A stretch of DNA of 64,000 nucleotides from Manduca sexta (GCF_014839805.1 NC_051123.1:7174727-7238726), one strand, 5' to 3'; shown: positions 47,705 to 58,795, numbered from the stretch's first letter. Numbers and translations are program-made. Notes: generated by a model not told the origin, from the sequence alone.

Positions 47705-47823
47705 CTGCGTACCTTACGTATAGTAAAAAAAAAGTCCCCGTTGCATTTGTCTGCACGGGACTAAGTCAAAAACTTTTATCCCGGAAAACTCTTTCTCGCG
47801 GTCGGAGCCAAGAGTAAAATTTG
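47705..47823 (+). mobile_element. Helitron-like remnant
   Basis: 'aaaagtccccgttgcatttgtctgca', 'ctaagtcaaaaactt' and 'cggaaaactctttctcgcggtcggagccaagagtaaaa' follow the order of the 9375-9570 part of the complete Helitron. The terminus is eroded. Confidence 0.55.
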
Positions 47824-48231
47824 TATGTAGTTATATATAATTTTTGCCAACTACCAGTAGAAATACTTATATTGCTGACACGACGTACGGACGCCTTTAC
47901 AAGTAACATGAGCCATTCACCACCTATCATGAATAAAAAACGTTGACACAAGGAACAATTTATAATGAACATTTACTAATCATGACAATTTAAAATTAAT
48001 GTTATTGTAGAATTATGTGACTATATTCAGCCTTCTACCATACAAGGAACTGCGAGGCACTTCATGTTAAAAGCAACAGTCTTTTTTACATAAAATACAT
48101 AATATTATAATTCTAGAAAAAGTCAAATTAATTAGCTGTTTGACATTTAAAAGTGTGCATAATACTTTGTCAAATGATGACATTAGTGCAGTTTCTAATG
48201 TAAATTATTAATGAATATTTAATTATATAAT

Positions 48232-48553
48232 ATTTAGGGTTTTTACATTTATTTATTAGAAAAATTAACATATAACTAAAATAGTAATTATTACTTATAA
48301 CAAAAACTGTACTAATTTACAAAAGAGAATAATTTGTATCAAATTAACAAATAATCAAGAACACAAAAATAGCTAGCGAAAAGATTGTGAACGTCCGTCC
48401 GATTCAACAATTAATTAATGACAGCTAAAACAAATATATCGACGACGCAATGGTCAGCGCGAGCTGGCCATTTTAAACCAAAGAGGATATAATCCTACGT
48501 TATAGTTGCAGCTAAACTACGCCTCCTGGTCTTCTAGTAAGAATTTGCTAACT
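48232..48553 (-). repeat. 3' LTR (322 bp)
   Basis: I found no difference from the partner at 52232-52553 when comparing line by line. The end of the pol frame (about 48512-48553) runs into it. Confidence 0.95.
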
Positions 48554-48700
48554 CGGCCTCTCCTGAAGAAGGTGCGTCCTCGCCCGTATTGTGGTTTGGG
48601 CTGGATGACCGCTGCAACTTGTCAACATGGACCCAACTTCTTGCAACGAACTTTCAACGTTGCTTCCACTCGTTCTGTGATCTTCGATCTCATCCTCATC
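48554..48700 (-). pseudogene. C-terminal remnant of gypsy pol (after integrase)
   Basis: In one frame it reads VARSWVHVDKLQRSSSPNHN and continues into the 3' LTR to a stop. VHVDKL is typical of the tail that follows integrase. A stop lies upstream in the same frame, so it is a fragment. Confidence 0.5.
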
Positions 48701-48763
48701 ACCTTTAAAACACATTTTTATATATTAGAGAAGTCAGTCAATAAATGGTTAAAAAGTAAGAGA

Positions 48764-49196
48764 CAGAGCCCTCAGGATATCTCAGAACTAAACTAGCAGA
48801 GCCCTCAGGTTACTAGATAGTATGAATGTACAGAGCCCTCAGGATATACAATTCAAGAAACGCAGAGTAAGAGACAGAGCCCTCAGTTTATCTCAAAACT
48901 AAACTAGCAGAGCCCTCAGGTTACTAGTAAATATGAATGTACAGAGCCCTCAGGATATACAATTCAAGAAACGCAAATTAGAGACAGAGCCCTCAGGTTA
49001 TCTCAAAATACACTAGCAGAGCCCTCAGGTTACTAGTAAATACGGATGTACAGAGCCCTCGGGATGTACACCCAACAAACGCAGAGCCCTCAGGGTGCGT
49101 TATCAGTACTACATCCGCCGCCCCTTGGGTGCGGAGCGTACCACAAATGCAGAGCCCGCAGGATGCATTACACTATGAGTAGAGCCCTCGGGATAC
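48764..49196 (-). repeat. Minisatellite, 12 copies of CAGAGCCCTCAGG, with ~110-bp higher-order units
   Basis: The core CAGAGCCCTCAGG (plus strand) begins at 48764, 48797, 48831, 48875, 48908, 48942, 48985, 49017, 49051, 49082, 49150 and about 49182. Nine of these form three 110-111-bp super-units of three spacers each. The last three copies are more diverged. It lies just past the LINE stop codon, so it looks like that element's 3' UTR. Confidence 0.93.
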
Positions 49197-49207
49197 TCGA
49201 AATACAC

Positions 49208-49530
49208 TTAGCGCTTAGTAGATCGGGCCGTTTTGTGCGGAATGCCGGCTCTGGGTCTAGCCAGCCCCACTCCTTCCAGAAGCGCAGGATCTTCATGACT
49301 CCTCCACAGGCTTCTCGGAGTGACCCCCGGTGTAGCGAGGATTTCAGCCCGCTGTGCAGCTACACCTCCGCATTCCAGGATAACATGGGAGGCTGTTTCG
49401 TCATCCGACAGACATTCCCTGCAAAAGGGGCTGTCGATGATACCTAGAACATATAAATGTTTGTTAAATGGGCAGTTTCCACCTCCATTGGTACTGCACA
49501 CCTTTGCGGATTAGATTAGCGATACATCCC
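49208..49530 (-). pseudogene. Non-LTR (LINE) ORF2 C-terminus embedded in the LTR element
   Basis: Reads NCPFNKHLYVLGIIDSPFCR then CLSDDETASHVILECGG, the C-x2-C-x7-H-x4-C region after RNase H in Jockey/R1-type LINEs, and stops at 49208. Only the last 100 or so codons are present. The junction with gypsy RT is near 49500-49530. A tandem-repeat 3' UTR follows. Confidence 0.8.
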
Positions 49531-49539
49531 GTTCGCAAT

Positions 49540-50581
49540 GAATATCCAGGTATGTATCTCCAGCAAGACCTAAAAATTGTCTCACCTTCTTAACATTGTT
49601 AGGCATACAAGATTTAACTAGAGCTTCGATTTTATACGCGCTCGGCTTTACCTGACCGAAACTTATTGTGCAACTCAAATATTCAATCTCCTTCGTAATA
49701 AAAGTACACTTCTTAAGATTTATTGGAAAAACCTGCAGTAGTCCTTAATACCTCTCTGAGAGTTTGCAAACCTTCCTCGACCGTCATACTTGGCACTAAT
49801 ACATCATGGATATATACAAGCACCTTGCCAGTTTCAATAAAAGGTCGTAGAGTTCAATAGGGAAGATGGTTGGAAGCTTGCACAAGCCTGGGATCCAGTT
49901 CTACATTTAATTAAATCGGAACCCAAAAGACCGGCTGCCAGACTTCAAGACACGGTGAGCTCATTCTGCGTAAACATAAGAAATCTTTAGCCGCAGAGTA
50001 TTACTTATCATACGTTGGTATACGACAGGGGCGTTGCCAAGTTCATATGGCACTTGGCACTTTAAGATACTCGCAATACCCTTCAGGCGTTACGAAGCCC
50101 GTACATTGAATTGAATCGTTATCCATTTTAATTTGATGAAAGCCTGTAGCCATGTCAAGGCTAGTAAAATAGACGGCCTTGCCCAAAAACGATCTATATG
50201 GTCTTTAATAAGTGTTAACGTATAGCGATTTTTAACAGTAATTGCATTTAATGCACGGAAGTCCACACACATTCTGTCACTACCGTCTTTCTTCTTCACA
50301 AGAAGAATGTGATTAGAGAACTCAGATTCCGGTTCTCTAATTATCCCTTTATCGAGCAAATCTTTAACTATCTCTTGGACTCGTATTTTCTCATGATAGG
50401 ACGTTTTGTATGGTCTATACACTATGGGTGTTTTATTGTGCAACCGAGTATGCATTGATCCAGTGGTAACAGTAGTAATGGTTGTACCAGTAACGAAAAA
50501 ATTAGAAAATTCATTAATTACAGAAAGTAACTGCTCCCTCTCAATACCAATAACAGAAGTATTAATATTGAATTGATGCAC
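49540..50581 (-). pseudogene. Reverse transcriptase of the LTR element, several frameshifts
   Basis: The N-terminal half (50090-50581) has LLDKGIIREPESEFSNHILL then VKKKDGSDRMCVDFRALN, clear Ty3/Gypsy RT blocks. The catalytic region below about 50150 is broken by frameshifts. Around 49810-49840 the usual YxDD site reads Y-I-H-D. FLGLAG, the block that ends the RT region, is at about 49565-49585. RNase H is not found after it. Confidence 0.8.
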
Positions 50582-50611
50582 AACTAATTGTACATCAAAA
50601 ACTGACTTGGA

Positions 50612-50926
50612 TCACGTTAAACTTTGAGCACCTCGCATTCGGGTATAGACCCCACCCTCTCTATTAAGTACATCGGTACCCAGTATTACAGGAATACTGA
50701 AATATTGATCGGGCACCACGTGGAAATCTACTTCAAGTGTAATCTCAAAAAATTCAACAGTTAATGTGGTAGAAAAGCTAGACTCAATATGTTCACTTCC
50801 AATACCACGCAATGTACAAAAAGGAGTGGTTTGGGTACACTGAAAATGTTTGGTTACCGATTCCGCTATTAAAGAGATTTGAGAACCATTGTCTATAAGA
50901 ATATCTACAGGAACCCCTTGAATCAT
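50612..50926 (-). pseudogene. Retroviral-type aspartic protease of the LTR element
   Basis: Open frame with VDILIDNGSQISLIAESV and a later VILGTDVLNR, the two ends of a retropepsin fold. The active-site triplet reads D-N-G, where D-S-G or D-T-G is usual, so activity is doubtful. It is in a separate frame from gag and RT. Confidence 0.75.
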
Positions 50927-51012
50927 TGCAGTTGCAATATCATTAAACTTGTATTCATTTACAGCTTCGCGATAAAAATAACATTAGATTTTCCGCGTGA
51001 TTCAATATGACC

Positions 51013-52133
51013 TTATGACCTATCTTTTTGCAAAAAACCACACGGTTCAGACCTTGATACTGAGCTATCTGTATAAAACCGCTTCAAAGTTGACAACTGA
51101 TTTTTATCAGATTCGTCATTTTGTTTAAAACGTTTAGAGCAAGTGGTCTGTTTATGTTCAAACTCCCCACAAATAAAACATTTTGACTTAGCACCTGAAT
51201 AATCTCTTTTGTGCGAATAGTTTTTATTGTTAGGATTATTATTATAACGTGCTTTGATCTGTGCCTTCGAATAAGGTTTCATATAAACTGATAAAAAGTT
51301 AACTATATCACTAGGTAACAAATTCCTATTCATAACAGCTGACCGGATTTGAGGCTCAGTTATGCCACGCACTATAATCGCAGAAATTAGTTCCTCACTT
51401 AACCCCGAACAATTCTTAAATAAGTAACGAACGTCTAGCATATTCAGCATATGTGAAATACTGATCTGAATCGGTTTATAGAACTTCGATAAGAATATTT
51501 GCAATATCTACTCGACGCGGGCACAATGATTGGAACTCTCGTTTGAAATTCGACCAAGAGCGATCATTAGTTGTCCACTCATTAAGCCAGATACGAGCAT
51601 CACCTTTTAGACAAAGGCCTATACGTGCTAAACATTCACGGTCGTCCCATCGGTTAATATTTTGCAGATGTTCTACCTCATTACACCACACATTAAAATT
51701 ATGTAAGGATGGGTCAAAATTCGAAATAAATATTTGATTGGATCTTACCGGGTTAAGCGCCTTGATGACTGTTATTAGCTTATTTGTCACCTCATTCATA
51801 ACACCTTCGGTGGTGGAAGGCGACGCACGCATCCACGCTACATGCGCGGGATACATTGCTAGGCGTTGCTGGTAGTGAACCTCCAGCCTCAGGTCCTCCA
51901 GGCCCGCACGGCATCGGTGGTGTAAGCGAGCGTGCGGTTTGTCACGCGGGTAGCTGCAGTGCACGCGAAGTCACCTCAGCACACACAGTAATTTTATCTG
52001 CATTGTGAATCCTGGAATCATTTTATTCAAACGCATTTAATCTAGAAATTACAGATTCAAGCTGTTGCTCAATTCTCGAAACGGAAGAACGTTCACGACT
52101 CCTAGTTCCACTTTTAATTTTAATATTCGGCAT
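51013..52133 (-). pseudogene. gag of the LTR element, with zinc knuckle, frame broken
   Basis: Starts MPNIKIKSGTRSRERSSVSR at 52133 but stops after about 36 codons. A gag-like segment with ARIGLCLKGDARIWLNEW follows in 51476-51964, and another frame in 51013-51504 carries the CCHC knuckle CFICGEFEHKQTTC. At least two breaks separate these parts. Gag normally packages the element RNA; this copy cannot make a whole protein. Confidence 0.82.
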
Positions 52134-52231
52134 GGCGAACAAACAAGAAAGTAGGGATTAAAAACAAAGAATTTAAATTTTATACACGTCTTAGAAAATG
52201 GCGTCAGAATGTGGCACAATCCCACTTCTGA

Positions 52232-52553
52232 ATTTAGGGTTTTTACATTTATTTATTAGAAAAATTAACATATAACTAAAATAGTAATTATTACTTATAA
52301 CAAAAACTGTACTAATTTACAAAAGAGAATAATTTGTATCAAATTAACAAATAATCAAGAACACAAAAATAGCTAGCGAAAAGATTGTGAACGTCCGTCC
52401 GATTCAACAATTAATTAATGACAGCTAAAACAAATATATCGACGACGCAATGGTCAGCGCGAGCTGGCCATTTTAAACCAAAGAGGATATAATCCTACGT
52501 TATAGTTGCAGCTAAACTACGCCTCCTGGTCTTCTAGTAAGAATTTGCTAACT
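52232..52553 (-). repeat. 5' LTR (322 bp)
   Basis: Contains the promoter side for minus-strand transcription. The bases just inside (52231 downward: TTCAGAAGTGGGATTG on the minus strand) should hold the primer-binding site; I cannot match it to a named tRNA. Confidence 0.95.
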
Positions 52554-52593
52554 TAATATTTATAAAAAAATATTTTCAGACAATATACAATTA

Positions 52594-52875
52594 TTATACA
52601 AAGGAATTCACTTTTACCCAGTCTTCTACCATAAGCTTTAAGAAACTTCGAAAGCGACTATAATGCAACTGAATACCAATTTTCTTTATTCTAAACGGCA
52701 TATTCTTAAAAACAAAATTTCTATCATACGCATTAAAAAAGTCCGCATCTGAATTAAAAACTCTAGGACCGTACCTTGTTTTTTTTCTTAAAATCTCACT
52801 GTCTACGTTTAAAACGTTTTTTATAAATTTGGTAATCCCTATTATATTATCAGTAACATAATAAATCTTCCGCAC
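52594..52875 (-). CDS. Unidentified exon-like frame next to the LTR element
   Basis: The 93-codon frame includes FNSDADFFNAYDRNFVFKN, IKKIGIQLHYSRFRSFLK and LMVEDW. Its composition (mixed charged and aromatic residues) is more protein-like than other AT-rich frames here. Splice-like signals exist: ttttaattcAG before ATGCGG at about 52752 and TGG|GTAAAAG near 52613. The style recalls the N-terminus of a chemoreceptor, but I cannot assign a family. It may be a relic. Confidence 0.3.
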   Translation of the reverse strand: MRKIYYVTDNIIGITKFIKNVLNVDSEILRKKTRYGPRVFNSDADFFNAYDRNFVFKNMPFRIKKIGIQLHYSRFRSFLKLMVEDWVKVNSFV

Positions 52876-53169
52876 TGTTTGAGGGAATATGTTTAACTAA
52901 CCTTAAAGATAGTGAAGATTTGCGATGCTATGCGTCCTACTAAATCTTGCATAGAGATAACATTTAAAATTATTTAGCAACGTTACATAGAATACCTTAT
53001 TATTCTCTTTACTTAATTCATTTAGTATTAATATATAATACTATCTATAATCATATGCTAATTTTATTTATAAATTATGTTAATTGTTATTATTGTCTTA
53101 ATTTTTCTTCTTTGTTATGTTGCATATGCCAATAGAACCAATGCTTTGTGCAAAAAGTTTGGCTTCATC

Positions 53170-53403
53170 TTAAGGCGATACCTCAAGGTCCATTTTCATA
53201 AATAAATTTAATATGACGAAATTTTAAAGGCAGAAATATGATATGCCATGATTATTAATTATTTTTACATTTTTCTTTCAACTGCGAGAACTAATCACTA
53301 GCTAGACGTGAATTTAAATTCTTTACTTGCCAATACTTGTTTAGTTACCCAGATTAAAGGCGAAACGAAATGTATGAAAATGGACCTTGAGGTATCGCCT
53401 TAA
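53170..53403. mobile_element. Foldback MITE, copy with deleted left arm
   Basis: Starts ttaaGGCGATACCTCAAGG, keeps only about 30 bp of the left arm, and carries a full right arm ending TATCGCCttaa. Both TTAA sites remain. A small 'atgatatgcc' insertion distinguishes it from 36766-37129. Confidence 0.85.
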
Positions 53404-53539
53404 CGAATAAAATATAATAAAAGAAATATCAAATATGCATACAATAAGAATGAATATACATACATATTTTAAGAAAATGTAACATAAAATCCCTTCTCAC
53501 CATGATAGAATTAGGTAGTAGGTACATCAACCAGAAAAA

Positions 53540-53695
53540 TAGTTAAACAAATTGAAAATTTCAATTCTTTTCGTCTAAAATCGGTTTTCTTCACTAAATT
53601 TTTTATATTTCCATTGAAGTTGGAGCGTTCAAGCGTTTTAAAATTTTGAATTTGTTCAACTACTTTTATGCCTACAATTGCAGCCTGTAGCAAAA
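53540..53695 (-). CDS. Unidentified exon-like frame with strong acceptor
   Basis: The minus strand has a pyrimidine-rich acceptor (TTTTTTTGCTACAG) followed by AAIVGIKVVEQIQNFKTLER and further codons to LTIF. It may belong with the frame at 52594-52875. No family recognised, and the foldback MITE lies between the two. Confidence 0.25.
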
Positions 53696-54779
53696 AAATG
53701 TTTTTCAAACATAACTTGAGCTCTTAGCCGGCTAACCTACCTCTATGCGCTACCCATTAGACCGGTAAGGCAATATTCCTGCCATTTTAGTAATAAAAAA
53801 ACAGTTACAAAAATGTTATAAAATTATAATTTGGACGGTATTTTTTACAGTTATTAAAATCCTTATGAGCTATCCATATAAACTATGATTTTTGATAGCT
53901 TTCTCCTATCATTATAGGTGTTTCACTACATTATAAAGAGATAAAGTAGGTAGGTATATTTGGTGAGTTTTATAACCCGGGTGATTATCTCTGAAAATTC
54001 TGTACCCATACTAAAAACCTTTCACACACACCTATAAAGCAACACCCTTAACACAAGTAGACTATATTTTATCACGATGTGAATATTCCAAAAATTTCCA
54101 GTACATGTTTTCTATATCATACCTATGAGCCCTTAATGTTATAACCATAAGAAACCTATTTAAAACTACAAAAACCATTCATGGAAACGTCGGCCTATTA
54201 ATCGCCAACACGACACGGTCAAATGTTACGGATAACACACAAACAGTATAATATGTGCACGTTTTTATGACATTTTTAATGTCCCTCAAACGTGTTCAGA
54301 ATTAACACCGAACAGCAATATATGGCCGCTTTGTGAATGATCATAAACGGATACATATTCAGATCTGTCAACCGAGTTGATAAGTGGATTTGTAATGGTG
54401 TTTAACGCTTTTTATGTGTTTTCCAGATTTTATTCCATAGTAAAGAATATAATTTTCGCTTGATTACGATAATTATTTGTTGTGTTTAGGAAACTGGGTG
54501 TCAGAGGGGGTGAGGTACGCTACTTTCAAGTATTAACTCAGTAGGGCGTCTATTTCCTTTCCGTATTTTAAACGTATGAAATTAATTCGCACTGGCCGAC
54601 ATTGTGTCTAGTGTGAGGGTTTATAATCATCTTTTGTCAATCGATGCTCTACCTCACCGCCAATCTATATACAATCTCTGTATAATCTATATACAATCAG
54701 GTGCATTGTCGCTTTGCCATGCCAGTAGAAAAGCATAATTATAATCAAATACTAAACTTAAATTAATTGAATTTTGAGG

Positions 54780-54885
54780 GTGTGTGAAGTCTATCAATCC
54801 GCTTTAGGCCAGCGTGGTGGACTAAACCCTAATCCCTCTCAGTAGTAGAGGAGGCCTGTGCACAGCAGTGAGACAGTATATTACA
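54780..54885 (+). mobile_element. Fragment of the 'ctactactgag' SINE-like family
   Basis: 'taggccagcgtggtggactaaaccctaatccctctcagtagtagaggaggcctgtgcacagcagtgagacagtatatta' is the reverse of the starts at 11645 and 35015. Confidence 0.65.
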
Positions 54886-55290
54886 ATACAGAGTTAATAT
54901 CATATATAAATATCTTATATAATTTTGATATTGGAAAATAAAACTGTCTACGCTTATTCATTTCATTCGTCTTCCTACCTCAAGCGAAAACAGTTACGTT
55001 CCGGAAATCGAACTCCATTTACATCAACATGTTGCGAATAAAAAGACGATACCGCTACGGCGAGCGCCGTTTGATTTATTGTAACATTACATTGATTACG
55101 CTTTAATAATTGGTAATGTTTTAACCAAAGACATGCAGATAAAGAACCTGTAATAAAAGAGAAAATGTAGCTAAAAAGCAAACATTTTATATAAATGTAT
55201 CGTGTCATGTTAATAGAATGTATATAAGTATTTGTATTTACACATTCATTATAGTTATGAACAATAATGTATTGCAATGATATTTGACAT

Positions 55291-55549
55291 AACATACATA
55301 ACATCACGCATTTTATCCCCGAAGGGGTATGCAGAGGCGCAACTAGGGCACCCACTTTTCGCCAAGTATGTTCCGTCCCATGATGTGATAAGGCGCGAGC
55401 CTATCGCCATATCGGGCACAAATTCCAGACTCCGGGCTGATACTGAGCAAAAAACCCAAATATCACTTTGCCCGACCCGGGATTCGAACCCAGGACCTCA
55501 GAGCGCTATCGTACCGGACGTGCAATACAACTACGCCACCGAGGCAGTC
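55291..55549 (-). mobile_element. tRNA-derived SINE, near full length (minus copy)
   Basis: Minus strand: GACTGCCTCGGTGGCGTAGT as A-box region, GGGTTCGAATCCCGGGTCGG as B box, then a body ending 'ccccttcggggataaaatgcgtgatgttatgtatgt'. It matches the plus copy at 58796-59055 almost throughout. Resembles Metulj-type lepidopteran SINEs. Open frames inside it are not genes. Confidence 0.88.
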
Positions 55550-55867
55550 AGATATTTGAATACAAATAAATATTGATTATAGTGCATTATAGTGTTAACC
55601 TGAAATTGTCTAATTAATTTTCATATTGCTATGTCTGAACATTCATTCAATGTTTTCACGTGAGGCTTATTGTAGCAATTACGAGTATATTGAAAACTAT
55701 GATTTATTAAAAAGTAAGCGAAAATTGATAATTGAAACCGCTGATTGTAAAAAGTTGAAGTTTATCCTCGGGCCACGAGCGGAAAGGCAAAAATGCTACT
55801 TTGATTATACCATTTACGATTCGCCGAGCTTAGCTATGATATTTTTTTTGTCAATACTAACCTTTTG

Positions 55868-55925
55868 ATTATCCAGGGATTGAACCTAGGCACGCTACCT
55901 TACTACCCAGTGCCTGCCGTTTAAT
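55868..55925 (-). mobile_element. tRNA-like SINE head (weak)
   Basis: 'ccagggattgaacctaggcacgctaccttactacccagtgcc' is a reversed B box with tRNA-like context. Only the head is recognised. Confidence 0.35.
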
Positions 55926-56244
55926 ATAATTAATAGGTTAGGTTATTAGGTACATGATATGTCATGTAAATATACCACATTGTATCTTTTTAAAGTAAAA
56001 TTTTTGGCCGCAGAATCCAATACATTTTAACGCAGTGCCGTAGTTCAAAAATACAAACCAGTCACACCCAAAACACGAATAACTCGTAAATGCAATGCAA
56101 GCATCAATTATCGATTATGCCATCCACAGGTAAGCGAATATGTCGAATTACAGTCAAACCCTCTCACTTTCACTGGAAAGCTGTCGCTACTGACCTGAAG
56201 CACGTAACTGATAAATCAATGATTTGTTTGGATCCGTGTAATTT

Positions 56245-56470
56245 CGGTATTGGTATGGTGATTATTATGTTATTAGGTGTTGCTTGCGGTTCTTACCAAA
56301 AGAAAAGGCTCTCTGTGCACTTTTCCAGGGTAAAAAGCCAATATATTAAACCAAGACTTGGTCTATCGGTGTGTAAAATTTCAACCAAATCCGTTCAGCG
56401 ACTTCTGCTTTTACTTCTAAAACACATCCATACATTTATATATATTTTGCATTTGTAATATTAGTATCAA
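56245..56470 (-). mobile_element. Helitron-like remnant, reverse orientation
   Basis: 'attaggtgttgcttgcggttct', 'ttttccagggtaaaaagcc', 'gtaaaatttcaaccaaatccgttcagcgacttctgc' and 'catttgtaatattagtat' follow the order of the 22883-23177 copy. The long open frame over it is an artefact. Confidence 0.6.
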
Positions 56471-57589
56471 AATGCTGACGGCAAATATTACGCACGCCAA
56501 CATTGCCTTGCATAATCGTATTATTAAGCAATCTACTTTGAATTATGTTTATATTTCTGTTTTATGCTTTAAAACTCCACTTTCTTATGTATGGTTAACA
56601 TTTGTATTTACTCAATTGAAACAACACAATGAATTACTTTGAGCTGGAGCTTCGAATTATGAAACGCTGCAATGCAGTAGATAGCGAGGCATTAGATATT
56701 ATATCTCGTAATATCCAGATATTACTCTTGCTTCAATATTCTCTAAACCGGAACACAGCAATGCTTGTATACTGTTGCTTGCCGGAAGAAATATAAAGAG
56801 AGCACTCTAATAAAACGGATTTTTGCATACAAAAGATTTACAACCAGTAATTTCAAATAAAAAACACATTATCAGATAATTCATAGAGTTACATGCCTAC
56901 ATAAATAATGCTGTAAGTAATCAAAACTAGAACATAAAAATAAGACTGAGAAAAGTAAGATAATACTAGTGAACTAAATCTAATTCTACGGAATACCGGT
57001 ACAAGTTTGTTACGCATCGCTCGATAGAAAGCGGATAGGGCCACTTTCATTAGCCCTTTGTGTGCAGTGCGTATTCCGACGATGTAAAGGCGTAAATCGT
57101 TTGCACTGATGGAACATGGAACGAGATGCTAGAATGTTCCGGCGAATATGCAATGTCAACAGAATTTCACTACTTTTTATATTCTTATGTAATAAATGGT
57201 TTTCACGTTGATCTAAGGCAGATGACCACAGAAGTGAACCGGAAAGTATGAATTCGATTCTAAGATTGTATAACGAACATATTCATAGGATTGGATCAGT
57301 TTTGATTCGAAAATTTAAGTTACGTGAGATTGGAATTTGTACCTGACATGATATAAGCTCCCCGAAATGTACTGCATTAAAACTTCTAACAAATGATTCA
57401 GATAATGGTCAGTTTATATTATATTAATAAACAACCATATACCTAGACATGTACGTCCTGGAGATTGTAATGATTCTTGTTTGTGCAAGAAAAGTGGTTA
57501 CATGTGATGTTAACGCCCTCAGTGAGGAGGGGCCGTGCCCTGCCGTGATGTAATTGCGTAAATAAAACACATCCTATTAACTAGCAATA

Positions 57590-57900
57590 TGCATATACTA
57601 GGTGTTGCTATATTTCGTCTGCGTGGAAGTTCTTTTTCTATATAAAAGTATCCAATTATATTTGGACATTGCTATGTCTAAAACAGATTTTATTTGATTG
57701 CGTCTTGCTGGCTTCTGCATTTATTTTTAACAAACGTCTTAGGCTTTCGCGTTTATTGTATTAATTTTCGGATAAACAAAAACTAATACGTTAATCCAGG
57801 GCAAGGTTTATCTGTGTACTAAATTCTATCCATATCAGTCTAGCGTCTTCGTAGAAACATCCAAACATACACAAACCGTCATATTTATAACGCAAGATAA
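57590..57900 (-). mobile_element. Helitron-like remnant, reverse orientation
   Basis: 'tactaggtgttgctatatttcgtctgcgtgga' at one end and 'catccaaacatacacaaaccgtcatatttataa' at the other match the same family, more diverged. Confidence 0.5.
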
Positions 57901-58004
57901 GATTGATGGCGCGGTAAAGACAAACTTGTTCCATTGGGACCACGCACGGAAAAAGTCGTAATTTGGAATAGCCTAGTGTTCATTGGGTCATAGCGTCCTA
58001 ATTT

Positions 58005-58420
58005 CTATACCTGGGACTTTTTCATTTCATTGTTTGAAATTACCCTACTATGACATCTAGACCTTACTCCACTTATCAGGAGTAGATGCAGAGGGAGGGA
58101 GAAGTACAGTGGGGTCACTTGACCGTGCAATTTAAAAAAAAGATATCTTAACATCATTATAACACAAAATAATAGATAATAATAATCTGGTGATAGGATA
58201 TATTTTATATCCGCTCGGATAGCGTCCACCGTACATATGGTGTTAAAACCCGCTATAATGGCCCACGTAAATGTGATGCATTCCGGAATCAGTCTCTGGT
58301 CCCAACAGTCCGGCATAATTATATCGACTGCCGAGGGGTAATCATCACTCGTCAGTCGACATTCTATTGGACCCCAATCCACTTACCTGTGCAGTGGGAC
58401 CGCTTTGTCGTGCAATAAAA
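58005..58420 (-). repeat. Probable retroelement-derived sequence with a 125-codon frame
   Basis: The frame at 58005-58382 starts MDWGPIECRLTSDDYPSAVD and includes CWDQRLIPECITFTWAIIAG. Further on, 'cagtggggtcacttgac' and 'tccacttacctgtgcagtgg' make a loose inverted pair near its ends. I think it is a repeat fragment rather than a gene, but cannot name the family. Confidence 0.4.
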
Positions 58421-58795
58421 AAAAATAAACACGCGCAACAATTCCTTTAATTTAATAAAAACTATTACGATAGGCGGTAAGCATGCATCACAACTAACGA
58501 GCGCCTATTCATATTTGTATAGCAAACAAACACGTTTTGAGGTCAATGCACTCGCAATTGTGACACATCTACTTGATAAGAATGTCTTATATTAAACCTT
58601 AGTGCCCTTTTTTAATGATTAACAGGAGAAGGCTACCCATGTAATTTTGTATCGATATAATAACAAGATTGTAGGATAGTTAGTTAATACTTGTTTTAAA
58701 AACGAAAATAATGCATCATTTTAAAATAAATTTAAATTGTTAATGGTCTCAACTCAACCTGGAACACTCATTTCTCTCATTAAATCCCATCATGG

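Larger units (their letters stand above)
30075..48227. other. Long AT-rich stretch without recognised genes
   Basis: No open frame reads like a conserved protein. It may be one large intron of the plus-strand gene that starts near 30.0 kb. It holds small repeats listed separately (32056-32274, 35015-35315, 36766-37129, 42660-42718, 45645-46078, 46814-46836, 47705-47823). Confidence 0.45.
48228..52557 (-). mobile_element. Ty3/Gypsy-type LTR retrotransposon, young but internally defective, with TAAT duplication
   Basis: Two 322-bp direct LTRs (48232-48553 and 52232-52553) read as identical throughout and are flanked by TAAT on each side (48228-48231, 52554-52557). The LTRs start AGTTAGCAAA and end CCTAAAT on the minus strand, not TG...CA; AGTTA starts occur in the gypsy lineage. 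The interior, read on the minus strand, runs gag, protease, part of reverse transcriptase, then a foreign non-LTR 3' end with a minisatellite, then a short pol C-terminus. RNase H and most of integrase are missing and several frames are broken. No envelope gene is seen. Identical LTRs with a dead interior imply recent copying by enzymes from another element. Confidence 0.93.

Noticed and set aside
48764..49196. CRISPR-like array (13-bp repeat with spacers)
   Set aside because: Spacers recur in a fixed order of three, which is a minisatellite with higher-order units, not unique spacers.
49046..49447. Plus-strand frame of 133 codons
   Set aside because: It is antisense to the LINE ORF2 tail and runs through the minisatellite.
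55277..55576. Plus-strand frame of 99 codons
   Set aside because: It is the antisense of the tRNA-derived SINE; the same peptide pattern would appear in every copy.
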